Assembly (NCBI GenBank): GCA_025150425.1
Contig: CP102281.1
Location: 2,480,001-2,544,000, forward strand
DNA from: [Eubacterium] siraeum
GTDB taxonomy: Bacteria; Bacillota; Clostridia; Oscillospirales; Ruminococcaceae
Direction of reading: 5' to 3'
Length of the DNA stretch: 64,000 nucleotides
This document shows, one piece after another, positions 20,381 through 29,295 of this stretch (positions within the stretch are counted from its first letter, which is position 1; each line of letters begins with the position of its first letter). Position numbers and translations under genes: made by a program. The notes under the pieces were generated by a model that was not told the origin of the DNA, searched no databases, and saw only the letters and a program-made list of their open reading frames with translations.

Positions 20381-20441
20381 TTATTAAAATGTGTTGTAAA
20401 ACCGCATTGCATAACGGTAATAGCGATTTCACAGTTTGATT

Positions 20442-20470
20442 ATTATATCATAGTGGTAAAATGTTGTCAA
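20442..20470 (-). promoter_or_regulatory. Promoter of tRNA-Leu
   Basis: A perfect consensus: TTGACA (20465-20470), 17 bp, TATAAT (20442-20447) on the minus strand. Confidence 0.9.
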
Positions 20471-20521
20471 TAGATTTTCACTATTTTCCAAAATAATTTA
20501 GTGTTTTTTTATAAAAAGCCC

Positions 20522-20550
20522 TTGACAATTTGTTGAAAATGCCGTAAAAT
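20522..20550 (+). promoter_or_regulatory. Promoter of rny
   Basis: TTGACA (20522-20527), 17 bp, TAAAAT (20545-20550). It leaves an untranslated leader of about 190 nt before rny, in which I see small hairpins but no known riboswitch. Confidence 0.85.
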
Positions 20551-20744
20551 TAATATCGAGTAAATATCTATTATAACTCAGGAAAGTCAGCTGTCTTGTA
20601 ATTTTTCACCAACAAAAGACAGGACGATCCGCTTATTTTACATATATACAATTAAATGTTGAAATGTAAAATCAGCCGTGCAGGCGCTTATGCTGTTTTG
20701 CGGCGGCGTGACACGGCAATTCAGAAAAGGAGGAACGCTAACCC

Positions 20745-22343
20745 ATGGAAGTGTGGCTTGCAGTTACACTCTGTGCGGCGGCATTCGTAGTCGGAGCGGC
20801 GATATTCGGTTTTGTTATGTACAAAATGGGTATCGAGCATAGAAAAAAGACGGCAGAAGCGCAGATAGAATCTGCCGAGAAGGAAGCAAGCAGGATAGTA
20901 TCCGAGGCTAACGAAAAAGCTCAGGCAACAAAGAAAACCGCACTGGTTGAGGCTAAAGACGAGATCTTTAAACTCAAAGAAAACAACGAAAAAGAAATTC
21001 AGAAACTCAAAAGCGAAACCGAAAGAGAACTCAAGGAACGCAGAGCAGAGGTAACACGCTCTGAAAGAAGACTTCAGCAGAAAGAGGAGAACCTCGACAA
21101 GAAGAACGATAAGATCGAACGTCTTGAAGAACAGCTCCAGAACAAGAACAAGAAGGCTGAAGAAAAGCTGGCTGAAGCCGAATCCATCAAGAAAAGCCAG
21201 ATGGATATTCTCGAAAAAATATCCGGCTTTACTTTAGATCAGGCGAAGGAACACCTGCTGAGTATGCTTGACAGCGAGCTTTCGCACGAAAAGGCAGTCA
21301 AGATTACAGCTTACGAACAGCGTCTTAAGGACGAATGCGACGAAAAGGCAAGACAGTATATCTCCCTTGCTATTTCAAGACTTGCCGCCGATACCGTATC
21401 AGAGGTGGCAGTATCCGTAGTGCCTCTGCCCAATGACGAAATGAAGGGCAGAATAATCGGCCGTGAGGGCAGAAACATCCGTGCGCTTGAACAGCTCACA
21501 GGTGTTGACCTTATCATTGACGATACCCCCGAGGCTATAACGCTTTCCTGCCATGACCATGTAAGACGTGAGATAGCAAGAATAGCGCTTGAAAAGCTCA
21601 TTCAGGACGGACGTATCCATCCCACGAGAATTGAAGAAACAGTAGAAAAGGCAAGACGTGAGGTCGAGCTTAAAATCAAGCAGGAGGGCGAGCGTGCCGT
21701 TATGGAAACCAACGTCAACGGCCTGCACCACGAGCTTGTAAGGCTTATCGGCCGCCTTTACTACCGTACCTCTTACCGTCAGAACGTACTTAACCACTCA
21801 ATAGAGGTCGCTCACCTTGCAGGCATAATGGCAAGCGAGCTTGGCGTTGACGCAACTCTTGCAAGAAGAGCAGGTCTTCTGCACGATATAGGCAAGGCTC
21901 TTAACCACGAGATTGAAGGCTCACACGTTCAGATAGGTGTCGATGTCTGCCGTAAGTATAAGGAAAGCCCAGAAGTCATCCACGCTATCGAGGCTCACCA
22001 CGGCGATGTTGAGATACACTCTGTTATTGCCGCTCTTGTACAGGCAGCCGACGCAATAAGCGCCGCACGTCCCGCCGCAAGAAGCGAAAACTACGAAAAC
22101 TACATCAAGCGTCTGCAGAAGCTCGAAGAGATATGCAGTTCTTACAACGGCGTTGAAAAGTCATTCGCTATTCAGGCAGGCCGTGAAGTAAGAATCATGA
22201 TAAAGCCCGAACAGGTTGACGATGATAAGATGATAGTTCTTGCAAGAGAAATTTCTCAGCGTATCGAGAACGAGATGGAATATCCCGGTCAGATAAAGGT
22301 ACATCTGATAAGAGAAAGCAGAGCTATAGATTACGCGAAATAA
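20745..22343 (+). CDS. rny: Ribonuclease Y
   Basis: 532 residues. Domain order is a membrane helix (residues ~4-24), a long charged coiled coil (~30-180), a KH domain with [15 protein letters not shown], and an HD phosphohydrolase domain with the LLHDIGKAL motif and a later EAHHGDVE. This membrane-anchored endonuclease starts mRNA decay in Firmicutes. AAAAGGAGG lies 11 nt before the ATG. An intrinsic terminator follows, and the GH5 gene begins just beyond it on the same strand. Confidence 0.98.
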   Translation: MEVWLAVTLCAAAFVVGAAIFGFVMYKMGIEHRKKTAEAQIESAEKEASRIVSEANEKAQATKKTALVEAKDEIFKLKENNEKEIQKLKSETERELKERRAEVTRSERRLQQKEENLDKKNDKIERLEEQLQNKNKKAEEKLAEAESIKKSQMDILEKISGFTLDQAKEHLLSMLDSELSHEKAVKITAYEQRLKDECDEKARQYISLAISRLAADTVSEVAVSVVPLPNDEMKGRIIGREGRNIRALEQLTGVDLIIDDTPEAITLSCHDHVRREIARIALEKLIQDGRIHPTRIEETVEKARREVELKIKQEGERAVMETNVNGLHHELVRLIGRLYYRTSYRQNVLNHSIEVAHLAGIMASELGVDATLARRAGLLHDIGKALNHEIEGSHVQIGVDVCRKYKESPEVIHAIEAHHGDVEIHSVIAALVQAADAISAARPAARSENYENYIKRLQKLEEICSSYNGVEKSFAIQAGREVRIMIKPEQVDDDKMIVLAREISQRIENEMEYPGQIKVHLIRESRAIDYAK

Positions 22344-22359
22344 ACCATAAACACTCAGG

Positions 22360-22396
22360 AGCCGTTGCATAGATTTATGTAACGGCTCTTTTTGCT
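22360..22396 (+). terminator. Terminator of rny
   Basis: GAGCCGTTGCATA pairs with TATGTAACGGCTC, followed by TTTTTGC. Confidence 0.88.
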
Positions 22397-22410
22397 AAAG
22401 AGGTATTCTT

Positions 22411-23682
22411 ATGAAGAAGAGATTAACGGCAATACTTACGGTAACGGCACTTTTGCTGACAGGCTGTGCCGGAAATGTCACATCGGGAACGGAAAGTCAG
22501 CCGGTGTCGGACGCTCAGAGCGGTATTTCGGATAACGAAAGCAGTGATACTTCGCCTGCACCCGAAAATAATGCTTCACGCTATGAGATAATCACAGCAA
22601 CTGAAATGGCTGAAAAAATGGGGCTTGGCATAAGTCTCGGCAACACGATGGAAGCATACGAAGCGACCGATTGCGAAAAGATAACGTATGAATGGATTCC
22701 CGTTGTCGGCGGAAACGAACCGCAGGATTATGAAACCTGCTGGGGAGCGGATGTTACCACGCAGGAAATAATAGACGGTATGAAGGCGGAAGGCTTCAAC
22801 ACAGTTCGTATTCCTGTGTTCTGGGGCAATATGATGGAAAATGACAATACATATACGATAAACAAGGAATACCTTAAAAGAGTTAAGGAGATTGTTGATT
22901 ACTGCGAAAAGGCAGGCGTATATTCCGTTATAAATATCCACCACTTCGACGAATTTATCATAAGAAGAAACGACCTTGACAAGTGCAAGGAGATATTCAC
23001 TCATCTGTGGACGCAGATAGCCGAGTATTTTGCGGATTATCCCTACACACTCGTTTTCGAGGGCTATAACGAATATCTCGGCGGCAATCAGTTTGATTCA
23101 AGCGGTAATCTCAAGGAACAGTCCGAAACCAATGCTTACAAGATGACCAACACGCTCAATCAGGCATTTGTCGATGCGGTAAGAGGCACAGGCGGATATA
23201 ACGCACAGCGTGTGCTTATCGTTTCGGGCTACTGGACAAACATAGATAAAACGACTTCTTCGAGATTTCAAATGCCTGAGGATATGGTAAACGACAGGCT
23301 TATGGTGTCTGTCCACTATGTCGACAACTCTATGTACTGGTCGAATAAAATAGGCGGCGAGGAATGGCTTAAATATATCGACAGCCAGTGTGCCGAGCTG
23401 AAAAAGGCTTTTCTGGATAATGACATTCCCGTATTTATGGGAGAAACGACATCGACCTATCCCGCAAGCAATATGGCAAAGGACGCAACTCACACCGATT
23501 CCTCCGAGTGCCTGTCGATTGTACTCGGAAAGCTGACCGAGCTTGGCATCGTTCCTGTTATATGGGATACCGACAGCCATTTCTATTCAAGGACGACTTA
23601 TAAGATTGTAAACGAGTCGGACCGCAAGGTCATCCGTGAATATTCCGACAAGCTGAAAGCAAACCTTGAAGCACAGCAGTAA
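22411..23682 (+). CDS. Glycoside hydrolase family 5 lipoprotein (endoglucanase-like)
   Basis: 423 residues. An N-terminal signal with lipobox LLTGC (Cys19) predicts a surface lipoprotein, followed by a Ser/Glu-rich linker to about residue 55 and a (beta/alpha)8 catalytic domain. Family 5 landmarks are GISLGNTMEAY, FNTVRIPVFWG, NIHHFDE, the acid/base Glu221 in FEGYNEY and the nucleophile Glu345 in VFMGETTS. It probably cleaves beta-1,4-glucan, xyloglucan or mannan outside the cell. No carbohydrate-binding module or dockerin is present. The gene begins only 15 bp after the rny terminator with no promoter visible, so it may depend on readthrough. AAAGAGG is the likely ribosome site. Confidence 0.93.
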   Translation: MKKRLTAILTVTALLLTGCAGNVTSGTESQPVSDAQSGISDNESSDTSPAPENNASRYEIITATEMAEKMGLGISLGNTMEAYEATDCEKITYEWIPVVGGNEPQDYETCWGADVTTQEIIDGMKAEGFNTVRIPVFWGNMMENDNTYTINKEYLKRVKEIVDYCEKAGVYSVINIHHFDEFIIRRNDLDKCKEIFTHLWTQIAEYFADYPYTLVFEGYNEYLGGNQFDSSGNLKEQSETNAYKMTNTLNQAFVDAVRGTGGYNAQRVLIVSGYWTNIDKTTSSRFQMPEDMVNDRLMVSVHYVDNSMYWSNKIGGEEWLKYIDSQCAELKKAFLDNDIPVFMGETTSTYPASNMAKDATHTDSSECLSIVLGKLTELGIVPVIWDTDSHFYSRTTYKIVNESDRKVIREYSDKLKANLEAQQ

Positions 23683-23687
23683 TAACA

Positions 23688-23733
23688 AACAGCAGCAACG
23701 CTACTAATCACCGTACCGTTGCTGCTGTTTTTA
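23688..23733. terminator. Bidirectional terminator between GH5 and the flavoprotein gene
   Basis: AACAGCAGCAACG pairs with CGTTGCTGCTGTT across a 16-nt loop, with TTTTTATTATT on the plus side. It serves the two convergent genes. Confidence 0.85.
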
Positions 23734-24615
23734 TTATTCTTTTTTACCCTTGTTTTCCGCCAGATACGTCACCGCACTGTGAAGTGCAACATTCCCCTCT
23801 CCGACAGCCTTAGCTATCTGATACGGTCTGCCTGTGCAATCTCCGCAGGCAAAGCACCCTTTTACGCTTGTTGACATATCACGATTTACCGCAACACTGC
23901 CGTTATTCATCTCAAGCCCGTCAAGCAGTACATCCGCCGAAACCGTCTGCTTCAGAAAGAACACTCCGTCAACGGCAATTATACTGCCGTCCGAAAGCGT
24001 TATCCCGTCTGCGTGACGCTCTCCGTTTACGCTTTTGACAAAGCCGGGTAATCTGATAACATTTTCTCTCGAATAATCCGTCTTATATGACGGACAGAAA
24101 TAAACCTTCTCTGCAAGCTCCGCCAGAAAATCCACTTCTTCTTCGCTCTCCTTGTTATCGCTGATAACGGCTATCGTTTTCCCTTTATAGAAATTTCCGT
24201 CACAGGTGGCGCAATAGCTTACGCCCTTGCCGAGAAGCTCACGCTCGCCCTTTATTTCGTTTACGGTCTGTGCGCCCGTTGCCAGAATGACAGCGTCCGC
24301 CTTGTATTCCTTCTGCCCTGCAAGGAGCATAAAATACTTGCCGATATTATACACTCCGGTAATACGCTCGCTGGTTATCTCTATATCCATCTGCTCAAGG
24401 TGAGCGGCGAATCTCCTGTTCAGCTCACTGCCGCTTATTTCTGGCAGAGCAGGATAATTCGATATTATATGTGAGCGTTCGACCTTTGCGCTGAGGTCGG
24501 CATTTCCGAAAAGTATAAAGCTCTTGTTGCGTATTCTTGCGTTGATAGCCGCCGAAATGCCCGCAGGCCCCGTTCCGATTATCGCTATATCATATTCCGC
24601 CTGATTTCCGCCCAT
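23734..24615 (-). CDS. Thioredoxin reductase-like flavoprotein, possibly ferredoxin-dependent
   Basis: 293 residues. The FAD site is clear (AIIGTGPAGISAA near the start, ILATGAQ, and the C-terminal GCFACGDCTGRPYQIAKAVGEG), and so is the redox-active pair CATC in SYCATCDG. The second nucleotide domain, however, lacks the GGGxSA motif and the HRRxxFRA segment that bind NADPH in ordinary TrxB: the equivalent positions read AVISDNKESEEEVDF and YKTDYSRE. Clostridial ferredoxin-dependent flavin thioredoxin reductases lack the same motifs, so ferredoxin is a plausible electron donor. I chose ATG 24615, with AAGGAG upstream; GTG 24627 would overlap that site. Confidence 0.85.
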   Translation of the reverse strand: MGGNQAEYDIAIIGTGPAGISAAINARIRNKSFILFGNADLSAKVERSHIISNYPALPEISGSELNRRFAAHLEQMDIEITSERITGVYNIGKYFMLLAGQKEYKADAVILATGAQTVNEIKGERELLGKGVSYCATCDGNFYKGKTIAVISDNKESEEEVDFLAELAEKVYFCPSYKTDYSRENVIRLPGFVKSVNGERHADGITLSDGSIIAVDGVFFLKQTVSADVLLDGLEMNNGSVAVNRDMSTSVKGCFACGDCTGRPYQIAKAVGEGNVALHSAVTYLAENKGKKE

Positions 24616-24706
24616 TTTTAGCAACACTCCTTCGCCTTATTATCTGCATTTACAGTGATAATATATCACAATTTCCCCGCAAGGTCAAGAAAAACGGCAC
24701 AGAAAA

Positions 24707-24738
24707 ACCCTCTTTACCGCTTGACCGGTAAAGAGGGT
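24707..24738 (-). terminator. Terminator of the small secreted protein gene
   Basis: ACCCTCTTTACC pairs with GGTAAAGAGGGT, followed on the minus strand by TTTTTC. It begins 5 bp after the stop codon. Confidence 0.85.
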
Positions 24739-24742
24739 GCTT

Positions 24743-25147
24743 TTATGCAACTTTTACTTCATTGCTGTACATAGTAATCGTTTCGGACTTGCCATCCTTG
24801 GTAGTAACGGTGAATACAGATTTCACACGATATGTACCGCTCGATACGACCTTGTAATTGTCGAATTGCGCTACGCCCGAGTTTACCGTTCTTGTCCAAG
24901 GTCCGCCCTCTGTGTTCCAGAACCACAGGAAAGCAAACTTTTCAAGCGATTGTTCTACTTTCACACTTTTGATAGTACCGCTTGAATCGGTAAGCGAACT
25001 GTGACAATGCGCAGTAGTGCCTTTGACCGTAAGCGTACAGTTTTTGGTGCCGGACAGGTCGCACTGTACCCCCTCCGCCGATACGCTCATAACAAGCGTA
25101 AGAACAAACACCGTTGCCAGTAAAAATGCGAGTACTCTTTTCTTCAT
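24743..25147 (-). CDS. Small secreted protein of unknown function
   Basis: 134 residues. A clean signal peptide (MKKRVLAFLLATVFVLTLV, cleavage after SVSA) precedes a ~110-residue mature part predicted to be all-beta, with strands such as NCTLTVKGTTAHC, IKSVKVEQSLEKF, GTYRVKSVFTVTT and a terminal ITMYSNEVKV. Three cysteines occur in the first third. I do not recognise the family. It lies downstream of the ECF sigma/anti-sigma pair on the same strand but 150 bp away, so a shared transcript is uncertain. Confidence 0.8.
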   Translation of the reverse strand: MKKRVLAFLLATVFVLTLVMSVSAEGVQCDLSGTKNCTLTVKGTTAHCHSSLTDSSGTIKSVKVEQSLEKFAFLWFWNTEGGPWTRTVNSGVAQFDNYKVVSSGTYRVKSVFTVTTKDGKSETITMYSNEVKVA

Positions 25148-25300
25148 AGTATAAATACCTCCGTTGTTTTATCAGGGCTTAATTTCAGTCCCTATTAATA
25201 AAACGTAAGAAAGAGGTACTGCGTACTGCTTTTTTTATCACTTCGGCTTATTTTGTACAAATGCACAAATTCCAAGCGCTGTTTTGTGCATTCTGACGTA

Positions 25301-25963
25301 TCATTGCTTTGGCTTTACGCTCTCCGATAACGCTATTAGTTCATCTTTGCCGAGTTTATTAGCCTGAAAAGAAAAAACATACTCGTCATTATTCCATACC
25401 AGCGTATTTTCCTTGCCGTTTTCAAAATACAATGCCGTTATCCCGTTGACATCAACAGCCGTAATAGTGCCTTCGGCTGTTTCCGTGTTGATTCGTGTGC
25501 CGTTGAAATGGCTGAATGTCATCTGAGAAAATATGATTTGGCTGTCGCCGTCTTTATATTCTTCTACTATACATCCGTCATTGTTATAAAACGTATTTCT
25601 CATATATTCGTCAAGGCCGGCCGTGATTACATATTCCCGTTCTATATTTTCCGGTGCTTTTTCAGTGTCCTCAATATGTAACAGTGAAAATGTATCATGC
25701 TTTTCAAGAGCGATATTATTATAGCAGACCACCGCCGCCGCTGTGATTGTAAGAACAAGGGTCACGGCAATGATTATGATATATCGCCATCGCTTTTTCG
25801 ACTTATGAACACTTTTATCAAGTGTATTGTCGGCTAAATAACTGCGTATCATCTTCTTCATTCTCCGGTCAAACGAATGATGAATCTTATAATTTGTTTT
25901 TGGAATATCGGAGAAAATCATTTCATACATGGTTTCCTCCAGTGCGATTTCAATGTTGTTCAT
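25301..25963 (-). CDS. Membrane anti-sigma-like protein, second copy
   Basis: 220 residues. The N-terminal ~65 are cytoplasmic and basic, a single helix (YIIIIAVTLVLTITAAAVVCY) follows, then an extracytoplasmic domain with strand-rich segments (EGTITAVDVNGITALYFENG, NTLVWNNDEYVFSFQA) ending in LIALSESVKP. This is the same plan as the 1219-1905 protein and suggests a DUF4367-type sensor that restrains the adjacent ECF sigma factor. Its start overlaps the sigma gene's end by 14 bp. Confidence 0.75.
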   Translation of the reverse strand: MNNIEIALEETMYEMIFSDIPKTNYKIHHSFDRRMKKMIRSYLADNTLDKSVHKSKKRWRYIIIIAVTLVLTITAAAVVCYNNIALEKHDTFSLLHIEDTEKAPENIEREYVITAGLDEYMRNTFYNNDGCIVEEYKDGDSQIIFSQMTFSHFNGTRINTETAEGTITAVDVNGITALYFENGKENTLVWNNDEYVFSFQANKLGKDELIALSESVKPKQ

Positions 25964-26498
25964 TTTTAACCTCCGTTTCTTTCAGCAATATACTTCTCGC
26001 TTTTCTCAGCTTATATCTTACCGCCTGATAGCTTATACCCAGAATGCCCGACATTTCGGAAAGGGAGCATCCGGATTTCACATTCAGCATAAGTACATCA
26101 TAGTATTCTTTCGGCAACCGTCTTAAAGCCTGCTTCAGCCGCTCTACACCTATATTTGAAAGAGCAACTTCCTCATTTTTTGCGTCTGATTCGTAAAAAT
26201 CAAGCTCCTCTTCCGTAACAAAAACGCTTTTCTTGCTTTTTCTGAGTATATCCACCGCCACATTTCTTGCTATCACTATGCAGAACGCTTTAGTCTGAGG
26301 AGAATCAACATCTTTGATTTTACACAGATTGTCTATAATGCGTATAAAAGTATCGTGAACCGCATCTTCGGCATCCGTCCGGTTGCGGACTATCGCAAAG
26401 CAAATATTGTAAAGAGTGTTTTTATAGGTGTTGTACAGCTTTTCGACAAGGTCTTTTTCTTCGTCGGAATCAACCATTGCCAGATATATCAAAAGCAA
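25950..26498 (-). CDS. ECF-type RNA polymerase sigma factor, second copy
   Basis: 182 residues from TTG 26498. Region 2 (ICFAIVRNRTDAEDAVHDTFIRI) and region 4 (LPKEYYDVLMLNVKSGCSLSEMSGILG, then VRYKLRKARSILL) are clear. TTG 26498 follows GGAGGT by 6 nt, a far better ribosome site than any ATG in the frame; the ATG at 26525 lies before this site. A promoter is at 26549-26577. It is paralogous to the sigma factor at 1910-2443. Confidence 0.9.
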   Translation of the reverse strand: MLLIYLAMVDSDEEKDLVEKLYNTYKNTLYNICFAIVRNRTDAEDAVHDTFIRIIDNLCKIKDVDSPQTKAFCIVIARNVAVDILRKSKKSVFVTEEELDFYESDAKNEEVALSNIGVERLKQALRRLPKEYYDVLMLNVKSGCSLSEMSGILGISYQAVRYKLRKARSILLKETEVKNEQH

Positions 26499-26548
26499 GC
26501 AAACACCTCCGTGCTGATAATGCAATTGAGAGATTTATTTCACATTTT

Positions 26549-26577
26549 ATTCTATCACTTCATTATAATATTGTCAA
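26549..26577 (-). promoter_or_regulatory. Promoter of the second ECF sigma operon
   Basis: TTGACA (26572-26577), 17 bp, TAGAAT (26549-26554). The -35 box abuts the T-tract of the upstream tcdA terminator. Confidence 0.8.
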
Positions 26578-26619
26578 GAAAAAATGAAGTATCTTTATAT
26601 GTTCCGAAAGATACTTCAT
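26578..26619 (-). terminator. Terminator of tcdA
   Basis: ATGAAGTATCTTT pairs with AAAGATACTTCAT around a 10-nt loop and is followed on the minus strand by TTTTTTC. Confidence 0.9.
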
Positions 26620-26626
26620 CCGCATA

Positions 26627-27394
26627 TTATCTGATTTCGTCCGCCGCTTTATACCCGATTATATCCTTTATAACTTCCCCTGCGATAATAAGCCCTGCCA
26701 CAGCCGGTACAAAGGCGGTACTTCCCGGCACCTGTCTTTTTCCCGGCACCTTATCCGCCTTAGAAAGACAACCGTTTTCACCGTTCGGTTCTTCGTCGGC
26801 AATGGGCGGTATCGGCTTTTCCTTTGAGTATACCACCTTGAGCTTCTTTATTCCCCTGCGTTTAAGCTCATAGCGCATTACCCTTGCCAGAGGACACACA
26901 GAGGTCTTATATATATCCGCAACCTCAAATGCCGTAGGATCGACCTTGTTTCCCGCTCCCATAGAGCTTATAATCGGCGTTCCTGCCTTCTTTGCATTTT
27001 CAATAAGCGCTATTTTTCCCGTAACCGTATCTATTGCGTCAACTACATAGTCGTACTGAGTGAAGTCAAACTGATTCTCCGTTTCGGGCATATAGAAGGT
27101 TCTGAAGGCTGTCACCTTGCAGTCGGGGTTTATTTCCTCGATTCGCTCCTTTGCGACATCGACCTTGTACTTACCGACCGTCTTTGTTGTAGCTATTATC
27201 TGACGGTTTATATTGGTAAGACACACCTTATCATCGTCTATAATATCAATCGCTCCCACTCCCGAGCGTGCAAGCGCCTCAACGGTATAACCGCCTACTC
27301 CGCCTACGCCGAATACCGCAACACGAGAGCCTTCCAGCCTGTCCATTGACTCTTTACCGAAAACGAGCTGTGTTCTTGAAAACCGGTCAAGCAT
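26627..27394 (-). CDS. tcdA: tRNA threonylcarbamoyladenosine dehydratase (ThiF/E1-like)
   Basis: 255 residues, the size of TcdA/CsdL. The Rossmann motif VFGVGGVGGYTVEALARSG lies at ~30-48, then DDDKVCLTNINRQ, and an E1-type adenylation pattern with YVVDAID and ISSMGAGNKVDPT, the latter characteristic of this branch of the ThiF superfamily. It converts t6A37 in tRNA to the cyclic ct6A form using ATP. It overlaps the upstream 74-residue gene by 8 bp. The t6A-forming tsaD gene lies 3 kb away in the same window. Confidence 0.92.
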   Translation of the reverse strand: MLDRFSRTQLVFGKESMDRLEGSRVAVFGVGGVGGYTVEALARSGVGAIDIIDDDKVCLTNINRQIIATTKTVGKYKVDVAKERIEEINPDCKVTAFRTFYMPETENQFDFTQYDYVVDAIDTVTGKIALIENAKKAGTPIISSMGAGNKVDPTAFEVADIYKTSVCPLARVMRYELKRRGIKKLKVVYSKEKPIPPIADEEPNGENGCLSKADKVPGKRQVPGSTAFVPAVAGLIIAGEVIKDIIGYKAADEIR

Positions 27395-27611
27395 TGTTAC
27401 CTCCTACAGAGAACTGTGTTCCCCTTGCTATAAATGTAACGGTCATTCCCTTTTTATCGAAGTAGCTCTCAATAAACCGCTTTATCTCATCGTTTCTCTC
27501 GTCCAGCGTGAAATACTGTCCTCCGCAGCCATCGTGAAAATGCAGTGTTACGCCGAAATTGTCAAGTATCGTCCTTTTAAGCTCCGATGCTTCGGTTATG
27601 CTTATTGCCAT
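27387..27611 (-). CDS. RDAC-family-like small protein
   Basis: 74 residues from ATG 27611, which has AAAGGAG at good spacing; the longer frame upstream of it looks random. The core HFHDGCGGQYFTL followed by a C-terminal GMTVTFIARGTQFSV fits a small Firmicute family named after a (R)DACGGQ motif, whose role is unknown to me. It overlaps tcdA by 8 bp, so the two are translationally coupled. Confidence 0.75.
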   Translation of the reverse strand: MAISITEASELKRTILDNFGVTLHFHDGCGGQYFTLDERNDEIKRFIESYFDKKGMTVTFIARGTQFSVGGNNA

Positions 27612-27688
27612 AAGTCGCTCCTTTAAGTCTACCGTTTCTATCTGTTTAATGTACAATATAGCTATTATACATCGTAATACAGCGGCTG

Positions 27689-28009
27689 TCAATGTTCTGC
27701 AGCGGATTTTTTCACTGCGTTTTTCTTTTTCAGCAAAGCCGCCGCAGACTGCAAAAAGCGTATATCCTCCTCGCAAAGTCCGCTTATATCAAGTGTACGG
27801 CTTCTCTTATCCTCAAGCCCTAACAGATAGTCTGTCGTAACACCGAATACTCCGGCTATTTTGATTATCGTTTCGGGAGAAGGGTTACGCTCCGACAATT
27901 CGTAATTGCTTATTGCCGCTTTTGTCACCCATATCCTTTCAGCCAGCTGTTCCTGCGTCATGCCTGCACTTAGTCTTAACTGCTTTACTCTTTCTCCGAA
28001 TTTAACCAT
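27689..28009 (-). CDS. XRE-family helix-turn-helix regulator
   Basis: 106 residues. An N-terminal Cro/C1-type HTH spans residues ~5-60 (RVKQLRLSAGMTQEQLAERIWVTKAAISNYE, then PETIIKIAGVFGVTTDYLLG), followed by a short lysine-rich tail. ATG 28009 is preceded by GGAGG at 6 nt. Its target is unknown; it starts a minus-strand run towards tcdA and diverges from the transglutaminase-like gene. Confidence 0.92.
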   Translation of the reverse strand: MVKFGERVKQLRLSAGMTQEQLAERIWVTKAAISNYELSERNPSPETIIKIAGVFGVTTDYLLGLEDKRSRTLDISGLCEEDIRFLQSAAALLKKKNAVKKSAAEH

Positions 28010-28121
28010 CCGAGCCTCCGTAATTAATATAAACAATCTGAAAACATAAAATAAACAGTTCATTTATCTAAAGTGTAGCATATATCGGATTTCAAACCGT
28101 TGATTTTTGTAACACATACCG

Positions 28122-28150
28122 TTGACTAATCGAAGCCCTTGTGTTAAAAT
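28122..28150 (+). promoter_or_regulatory. Promoter of the transglutaminase-like gene
   Basis: TTGACT (28122-28127), 17 bp, TAAAAT (28145-28150). Confidence 0.75.
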
Positions 28151-28195
28151 ACAAGTACAATATCTCATAATACGCAGATAAAACAAGAGGGTAAA

Positions 28196-29266
28196 ATGAA
28201 AAGATCAACAAATGAAAAAACGGCGATAATTCTTGCCGTGTCGGTCATTCTTGCCGTCACAGCCTGTTCAGCCGAGGGAGTAGCTTATATTGACGGCAAC
28301 CAAAGCGAAACCGGCTTTTCCTCCTCAGCCGCCGCAACAAGCGGTACAATATGTGAAGAAAGCACGCTTCCTGCCACCGTCAGCGTTACAACCGCCGTCA
28401 CAACAACAAAAGCAAAGGAAACAACCGCTGTTTTGACAACCGTTGCTTCAACTCCTGCCACAACGGCAGAGCCGAAATGGAAGGAAACAAAAAAATCCGC
28501 AGAAATGTACCTCAACACATCGGTATACAGCAGGACAAAGGCATATCTCGGTGCGCCGACCGCCGATTTATATATGATAAACGATAAGGTAAAGGTAGTA
28601 GCGGTAACCGACACAGATTATTATAAGCTGGAAAACGGCAGATTTATTCACTGTGATTATCTCAGCAGCGAAAAAACCGTTATCCGGACAACGACTGCCA
28701 CAACACTGCCGCCCGAAACAACCGTCCCTGCGGCAGTTACAACGGCAAATAAGCAGACCCCGATAAAGAAAGGCAAATATATCTCATCGGGATATGAACC
28801 GCTTGACGAAATAATCTTCCCGTTGCTTGATAACCTCGTAAGCGACAATATGAGCGATGACGATAAAAGGCTTGCCATATATGATTATCTTGTACAGTTT
28901 CAGTATCAGGAAAGAACGCTCCTTATACCCAAGAATAAAAAGCAGTATGAGGAACAGCTTGAAGCTATAAGCCTGTTTGAAAAAGGATACGGTTTATGTT
29001 ACGATTTTTCATCTGCGTTTAAATATATGACAAAAGCCATCGGAATGAATACCGTTATGTATTACGGAAGTCACAAGGGCAGAAATTCTGCATATACGCC
29101 ACACAGCTGGACTATGCTTGAAATAGACGGAATGCTGTATTTCTTCGATCCGTCAATGGAACGTGTCATGATAAATGACGGAATGGGTGAAGGACAGCAT
29201 TACAGATATAAAAAGCCTTATTACTGGTTCTATGACTATTATATCACCGATTACACCTCACCATAA
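28196..29266 (+). CDS. Lipoprotein with SH3-like and transglutaminase-like domains
   Basis: 356 residues. A lipobox around VTACS (Cys24) anchors it outside the membrane, followed by a Thr-rich linker, an SH3b-like segment (~100-157), a second Thr/Pro linker, and a transglutaminase-like cysteine protease fold (~200-350). The catalytic triad is visible as Cys268 in GYGLCYDFSSAF, His303 in TPHSWTM and Asp318 in YFFDPSME. Such proteins act on wall or surface polypeptides, but no target can be named. The IseA-like lipoprotein gene follows after 29 bp, so the two are probably one operon. Confidence 0.88.
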   Translation: MKRSTNEKTAIILAVSVILAVTACSAEGVAYIDGNQSETGFSSSAAATSGTICEESTLPATVSVTTAVTTTKAKETTAVLTTVASTPATTAEPKWKETKKSAEMYLNTSVYSRTKAYLGAPTADLYMINDKVKVVAVTDTDYYKLENGRFIHCDYLSSEKTVIRTTTATTLPPETTVPAAVTTANKQTPIKKGKYISSGYEPLDEIIFPLLDNLVSDNMSDDDKRLAIYDYLVQFQYQERTLLIPKNKKQYEEQLEAISLFEKGYGLCYDFSSAFKYMTKAIGMNTVMYYGSHKGRNSAYTPHSWTMLEIDGMLYFFDPSMERVMINDGMGEGQHYRYKKPYYWFYDYYITDYTSP

Positions 29267-29295
29267 AATAAATCGAGAAATACACGGAGGAAAAT

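Noticed and set aside
28285-28878. Antisense valine-rich frames opposite the transglutaminase-like gene
   Set aside because: They are shadows of the Thr-rich linkers on the coding strand.
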